From Acidobacteriota bacterium (lineage in GTDB: Bacteria > Acidobacteriota > Terriglobia > Bryobacterales > Bryobacteraceae), in the NCBI GenBank assembly GCA_016871135.1, contig VFZQ01000129.1:1-10060 (forward strand): 10,060 nucleotides of DNA. The letters are read 5' to 3'. The stretch's first letter is position 1. Every line of letters starts with the position of its first letter. Of this stretch, positions 7,397-10,060 are shown one piece after another. The position numbers and the translations under genes were made by a program. A model generated the notes under the pieces. It made no database searches. It was not told the origin of the DNA and saw only the letters and a program-made list of their open reading frames with translations.

Positions 7397-7660
7397 ATGC
7401 TAAGCCCAAACGCTCGACGATTTGCCCACAAGCTCATCACTGACCCCGCGTTTAACCTGAGGATCAGCGCTGCCGCCAAAGGCAAGACGGAAGCCGAAGC
7501 CATCGGCGTAGCCGCTGCCATAGCGGGAACGATGGGAATCCAGGTAACGACAACGGAGGTCGGCGAAGCGAGGGCGGCGCTGCTTGAAATTACAACCGGC
7601 ATGCGCCCGGCCCCGGCGGCACCGGGTGTGCGAGGGGTCGGTACTGTTGAGTCCTGGTGA
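7397..7660 (+). CDS. small peptide with Nif11-like leader character, possible RiPP precursor
   Basis: An 87-aa product. Residues 5-58 follow the general pattern of Nif11-type leader peptides: an aromatic residue and leucine early (RFAHKL), a DPAF motif at 16-19, a helical Ala-rich stretch, then an AIAGTMGIQVTTTEV segment like the G-hydrophobic-x-hydrophobic-T-x-E-V end of that domain. Residues 66-87 are different: Gly, Pro and Ala-rich, with a C-terminal ESW, as a short core would be. There is no clear double-glycine cleavage site. The gene overlaps the flavoenzyme gene by 14 bp, implying joint expression. The Nif11 resemblance is judged by eye and is not strong; it could simply be a small helical hypothetical protein, or a partner subunit of the flavoenzyme. 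Confidence 0.6.
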   Translation: MLSPNARRFAHKLITDPAFNLRISAAAKGKTEAEAIGVAAAIAGTMGIQVTTTEVGEARAALLEITTGMRPAPAAPGVRGVGTVESW

Positions 7661-9092
7661 GTCGGCGCTGGATGAGTGGATCCAGCTTATTGGCACGGAT
7701 CGGGTCCTGACCGAGAGCATTCAGCACTACGGCAATACCACGCACGAAGGCGTCTCTCCAGTGGATGCCGTGCTTCTTCCGGAAACTCGCGATGAGGTCG
7801 CGGCGATTCTGCGGATCGCCACGAGGACCCGCACTCCTGTTTCTGTAGCAGCCGGCGGCAAGAATTGGGGGCTCGGTTCCCGAATTCCTCACGGTGGTTC
7901 GAGAGTTGTGCTTGATCTTTGCAGAATGAATTCGATTCGGGAAGTCAATGAGCGAATGGCGACGATGACCGTTGAGCCCGGAGTCACTTTTCGAGAAGCG
8001 GCGATGCATCTGCGGCGGGCCGGATCCAGGCACTTTTTGAGCGTGACCAATGGCCCTGCGGACGGATCCGTGATAGGCAACGCGTTAGAGCGCGGCGACG
8101 CCGTTGGGCCTTATGGCGACCGCGCATCCCACGTGGCCGATCTTGAGGTCGTCCTCGCCGATGGCCGCGTGCTGCACACGGGAATGTCCCGGTTCCCAGT
8201 CTGCCAAGCCAAGTCTATTGACCGCCACGGTCTTGGGCCGTCGCTGGACGGATTGTTTTTTCAATCGTGCATGGGGGTGGTGACCGCGATGTCGGTTTGG
8301 CTCCGGCCGAAACCAGCCCGGTTTGGCCATTTGTTGTTTGAACTCTCTAAGGAGGATTATTCAATCGTTGACTCCCTTGCACAACTTGCCCTTCGCGGCG
8401 TCCTGGAGCCGGGTTGCCTGAGCCTATGGTCGCCCTCGAAGGTCCTGCTGCAGGCCGGAGTCTCGACGCAATACTGGCGTGGATCGGCAGCCTTCTACGG
8501 CGAGAGCGATGCCCATCTTGGGGCGGTGGCAGCCCTAGTGGCGGCAGGCATTGGAGAACACGCAATCCTCGCGTTCACGACGGAAGCCGAGGAGCCGGCG
8601 TTCCTTCAGTCCGCCTACTTCGGCTGGCCGTCCGATCAGTCCTCAAAGGCCATTTACGCGCCGATGGGTTTCGAACCACCAGAGGTCCTAAATCCCGACA
8701 GTGACCGAGTTGGGTTGATATGGCTCTGCGCCGCCGTGCCCTTTACCGGCGATGCTTTTAGCGGCATGATGGCCGCTGCTGAAAGCGTGCCGGTTCCCGA
8801 GGGTATCACCGCGACACTCGGATTCTCCATGCATTCGGCTCGCGTGCTTCGCGGGTTCTTCGGACTGCACTTCGATCGGGACAATCCGAGCGCCGAATCC
8901 AGCGCAGTGGCTGTCGCCAGACGCGTGCGGGAAACCTTTGAGGAGCGAGGGTTTTATCCGTTTCGTCTCGGCAGTCCTTTGATTGGAAAACCACTTGAAA
9001 ACGGCGTCACTGAAAGAGTGCTGGATTCGATCCGGGGTGTTCTCGATCCATCGCGTATTCTGATGCAGGACCGGTATGGGTTCAACCGTTAG
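7647..9092 (+). CDS. FAD-dependent oxidase/dehydrogenase, VAO / 4-cresol dehydrogenase type
   Basis: A flavoenzyme of the vanillyl-alcohol oxidase fold, about 481 aa. The FAD-binding half holds VSVAAGGKNWGLGSR (65-79), the pyrophosphate loop, and VIGNALERGDAVGPYGDR (142-159) with LEVVLADGRVLHTG after it. The substrate half shows GVVTAMSVWLRPKPA, VGLIWLCAAVPF and LHFDRD, as in 4-cresol dehydrogenase-like proteins. The end, DPSRILMQDRYGF, is the usual last strand. The His of the GGH loop used for covalent FAD in berberine-bridge enzymes is replaced by Lys (GGK). The frame is open from 7584, but TTG at 7647 is preferred: GAGGGG at 7632-7637 lies 9 bases before it and the family sequence begins soon after. 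It overlaps the small-peptide gene by 14 bp. The substrate is unknown: a phenol-like small molecule or the neighbouring peptide. Confidence 0.85.
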   Translation: MSPGESALDEWIQLIGTDRVLTESIQHYGNTTHEGVSPVDAVLLPETRDEVAAILRIATRTRTPVSVAAGGKNWGLGSRIPHGGSRVVLDLCRMNSIREVNERMATMTVEPGVTFREAAMHLRRAGSRHFLSVTNGPADGSVIGNALERGDAVGPYGDRASHVADLEVVLADGRVLHTGMSRFPVCQAKSIDRHGLGPSLDGLFFQSCMGVVTAMSVWLRPKPARFGHLLFELSKEDYSIVDSLAQLALRGVLEPGCLSLWSPSKVLLQAGVSTQYWRGSAAFYGESDAHLGAVAALVAAGIGEHAILAFTTEAEEPAFLQSAYFGWPSDQSSKAIYAPMGFEPPEVLNPDSDRVGLIWLCAAVPFTGDAFSGMMAAAESVPVPEGITATLGFSMHSARVLRGFFGLHFDRDNPSAESSAVAVARRVRETFEERGFYPFRLGSPLIGKPLENGVTERVLDSIRGVLDPSRILMQDRYGFNR

Positions 9093-9156
9093 GTCCGCGC
9101 CCTCAACTGGGATATTCTCTGTCACGAGCCTTACCGCAATTCGATCATCCTCGGAA

Positions 9157-9179
9157 GGCATCCTCGACACGAGGATGCC
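9157..9179. terminator. perfect 10-bp hairpin between convergent genes, possible terminator
   Basis: GGCATCCTCG (9157-9166) and CGAGGATGCC (9170-9179) form a perfect stem with a 3-base loop. It lies 64 bp after the flavoenzyme stop and about 100 bp beyond the stop of the converging ABC gene, where a bidirectional terminator would be useful. Neither strand has a convincing T-run after the stem, so it is not a classic intrinsic terminator. A second copy of CATCCTCG at 9146-9153 could compete for the right arm. The rest of 9093-9278 shows no gene. Confidence 0.4.
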
Positions 9180-9278
9180 GAAGTGCCGAGTCGACGGAAT
9201 TTGGCAGAGGTTTATCCTACGCCGTCCCCGTCAGGCCACTCCAGAAGAAGCCGAGCGCACGAGCGCTGCGGAGGACCC

Positions 9279-9947
9279 TTACTCCACCCACCCATCGCGC
9301 AGATTGATCACGCGATTGCCATAGGTCGCGTTCTTCTCGTTGTGCGTGACCTGCACGATCGTCGTTCCCTCGCTATTCAACTTCTTGAATAGCTGCATGA
9401 TGTCTTCACCTTGGCCGGAGTGCAAATTGCCGGTGGGCTCGTCGGCAAGGATAATTTGAGGGCTACTGATGACTGCACGCGCCACCGCGACAAGCTGTTG
9501 TTGGCCGCCGGAGAGCTGGTTGGGGAAGAGGTCCTTTTTGCCGACGATCTGGAAGCGATCAAGCACGTCGGCGACGATGCTTTCGCGCTCGGCGCGCTTA
9601 ATGTTTCTATACGTCAGCGGCACTTCGAGATTCTCGTACACCGTCAAGTTATCGAGCAGATGATAGCTTTGAAACACAAAGCCGAAGTGCGCCTTATACA
9701 GCTCCATCCGATCCTTCTTATTCATCGTGTGGATGGGGCGATCCATCAGCCAATACTCACCGCGCCAGGCCATGTCGTGCATGCCGAGGATGTGCAGGAG
9801 CGTCGACTTCCCGGCGCCGGACGGGCCCATGATCGAAATGAACTCGCCGGGCTGGATATCGACGCTGATCTGTCGCAGAACATAGGTCCGGGACACGCCG
9901 TGTTCGAAGTATTTCTCTACGTTTCGTAGACGGACCAGTGGCGTCAT
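9279..9947 (-). CDS. ABC transporter ATP-binding protein, LolD/MacB family
   Basis: Cytoplasmic ATPase subunit, 222 aa, the normal size for stand-alone LolD/MacB/FtsE-type subunits. All motifs are intact: Walker A GPSGAGKST (41-49), Q-loop Gln93 in FQSYHLL, signature LSGGQQQ (145-151), Walker B IILADE with catalytic Glu170, DEPTGNLHS as typical for the family (Leu175 in the D-loop region), and His202 in VTHN. ATG at 9947 overlaps the stop of the upstream ATPase gene by 4 bp (ATGA), so the two are co-translated. Family members energise lipoprotein release or export of macrolides and peptides through FtsX-like permeases. The permease should lie outside the window, so the substrate cannot be named. 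It converges on the flavoenzyme gene and is not part of that operon. Confidence 0.93.
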   Translation of the reverse strand: MTPLVRLRNVEKYFEHGVSRTYVLRQISVDIQPGEFISIMGPSGAGKSTLLHILGMHDMAWRGEYWLMDRPIHTMNKKDRMELYKAHFGFVFQSYHLLDNLTVYENLEVPLTYRNIKRAERESIVADVLDRFQIVGKKDLFPNQLSGGQQQLVAVARAVISSPQIILADEPTGNLHSGQGEDIMQLFKKLNSEGTTIVQVTHNEKNATYGNRVINLRDGWVE

Positions 9948-10060
9948 GCCGCCGGGGCCTCTTGCGTCTCCTCGACGATGCGGCCGTCGAACAATCGAAT
10001 GGTCCGGTCTGCGTAACGCGCGTAGCGGGGATCGTGGGTCACCATGCAGATTGTAGCGCC
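9944..10060 (-). CDS. C-terminal end of a second ABC transporter ATP-binding protein (partial)
   Basis: The last 38 codons of a gene that enters the window from the right. The readable part contains ICMVTHDPRYARYADRTIRL, with the switch-region histidine in VTHD, followed by FDGRIVEE, the standard ending of LolD/MacB-like ATPases. It stops at TGA (9946-9944), overlapping the start of the next ATPase by 4 bp. Two ATPase genes in a row suggest an exporter with paired, possibly unlike, nucleotide-binding subunits, or two ATPases serving separate permeases. The ends of the two proteins differ, so this is not a recent exact duplication. Confidence 0.9.
   Translation of the reverse strand, partial: GATICMVTHDPRYARYADRTIRLFDGRIVEETQEAPAA

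Noticed and set aside
7584..7646. N-terminal extension of the flavoenzyme to ATG 7584
   Set aside because: The extra residues are basic and unlike the family, and they overlap the peptide gene more deeply; TTG 7647 has a good Shine-Dalgarno sequence.
9076..9324. Small open frame across the convergent spacer
   Set aside because: It overlaps the end of the flavoenzyme and the end of the ABC ATPase in other frames and has a low-complexity Arg/Ser/Pro composition typical of GC-rich shadow frames.
9411..9929. 172-residue open frame opposite the ABC ATPase
   Set aside because: It is antisense to a gene with all ABC motifs intact and has no recognisable domain.

Overview
The window looks like chromosomal DNA of a GC-rich bacterium, most likely an acidobacterium (Solibacter/Bryobacter-like). 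This is inferred from gene content and from the frequent GTG and TTG starts, not from any marker search. Genes are tightly packed; no rRNA, tRNA, CRISPR array or insertion sequence was recognised.

Positions 1-3462 carry a Gld-type ABC transport cluster on the + strand: the tail of an upstream gene (probably the ATPase), a GldF-like ABC-2 permease, a GldG-like membrane-anchored auxiliary protein, and a DUF4340 protein with three internal repeats. The same run continues without a real gap into NAD salvage (3464-5343): nicotinate phosphoribosyltransferase (pncB, with a four-cysteine zinc-knuckle-like insert) and a nicotinamidase-like hydrolase. Starts and stops overlap by 4 bp or lie 1-6 bp apart, suggesting one translationally coupled transcript.

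The ribosome silencing factor gene rsfS (5329-5769, minus) converges on the nicotinamidase with a 15-bp tail overlap. Divergent from it by 40 bp is a secreted protein of unknown function (5810-6652) with a duplicated coiled-coil unit and a C-terminal His/Asp-rich domain, followed after 6 bp by hypoxanthine phosphoribosyltransferase (hpt, 6659-7195). Nicotinate and hypoxanthine salvage therefore lie within a few kilobases of each other.

Positions 7196-9092 are the accessory-looking part: a 201-bp spacer ending in a nested inverted repeat, then an 87-residue peptide resembling a Nif11-type RiPP leader, overlapped by 14 bp by a VAO/4-cresol-dehydrogenase-type flavoenzyme. This pair is the best candidate for an undescribed small system. 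A 186-bp convergent spacer with a perfect 10-bp hairpin follows, then a minus-strand LolD/MacB-type ABC ATPase (9279-9947) and the end of a second ABC ATPase overlapping it by 4 bp (9944-10060).
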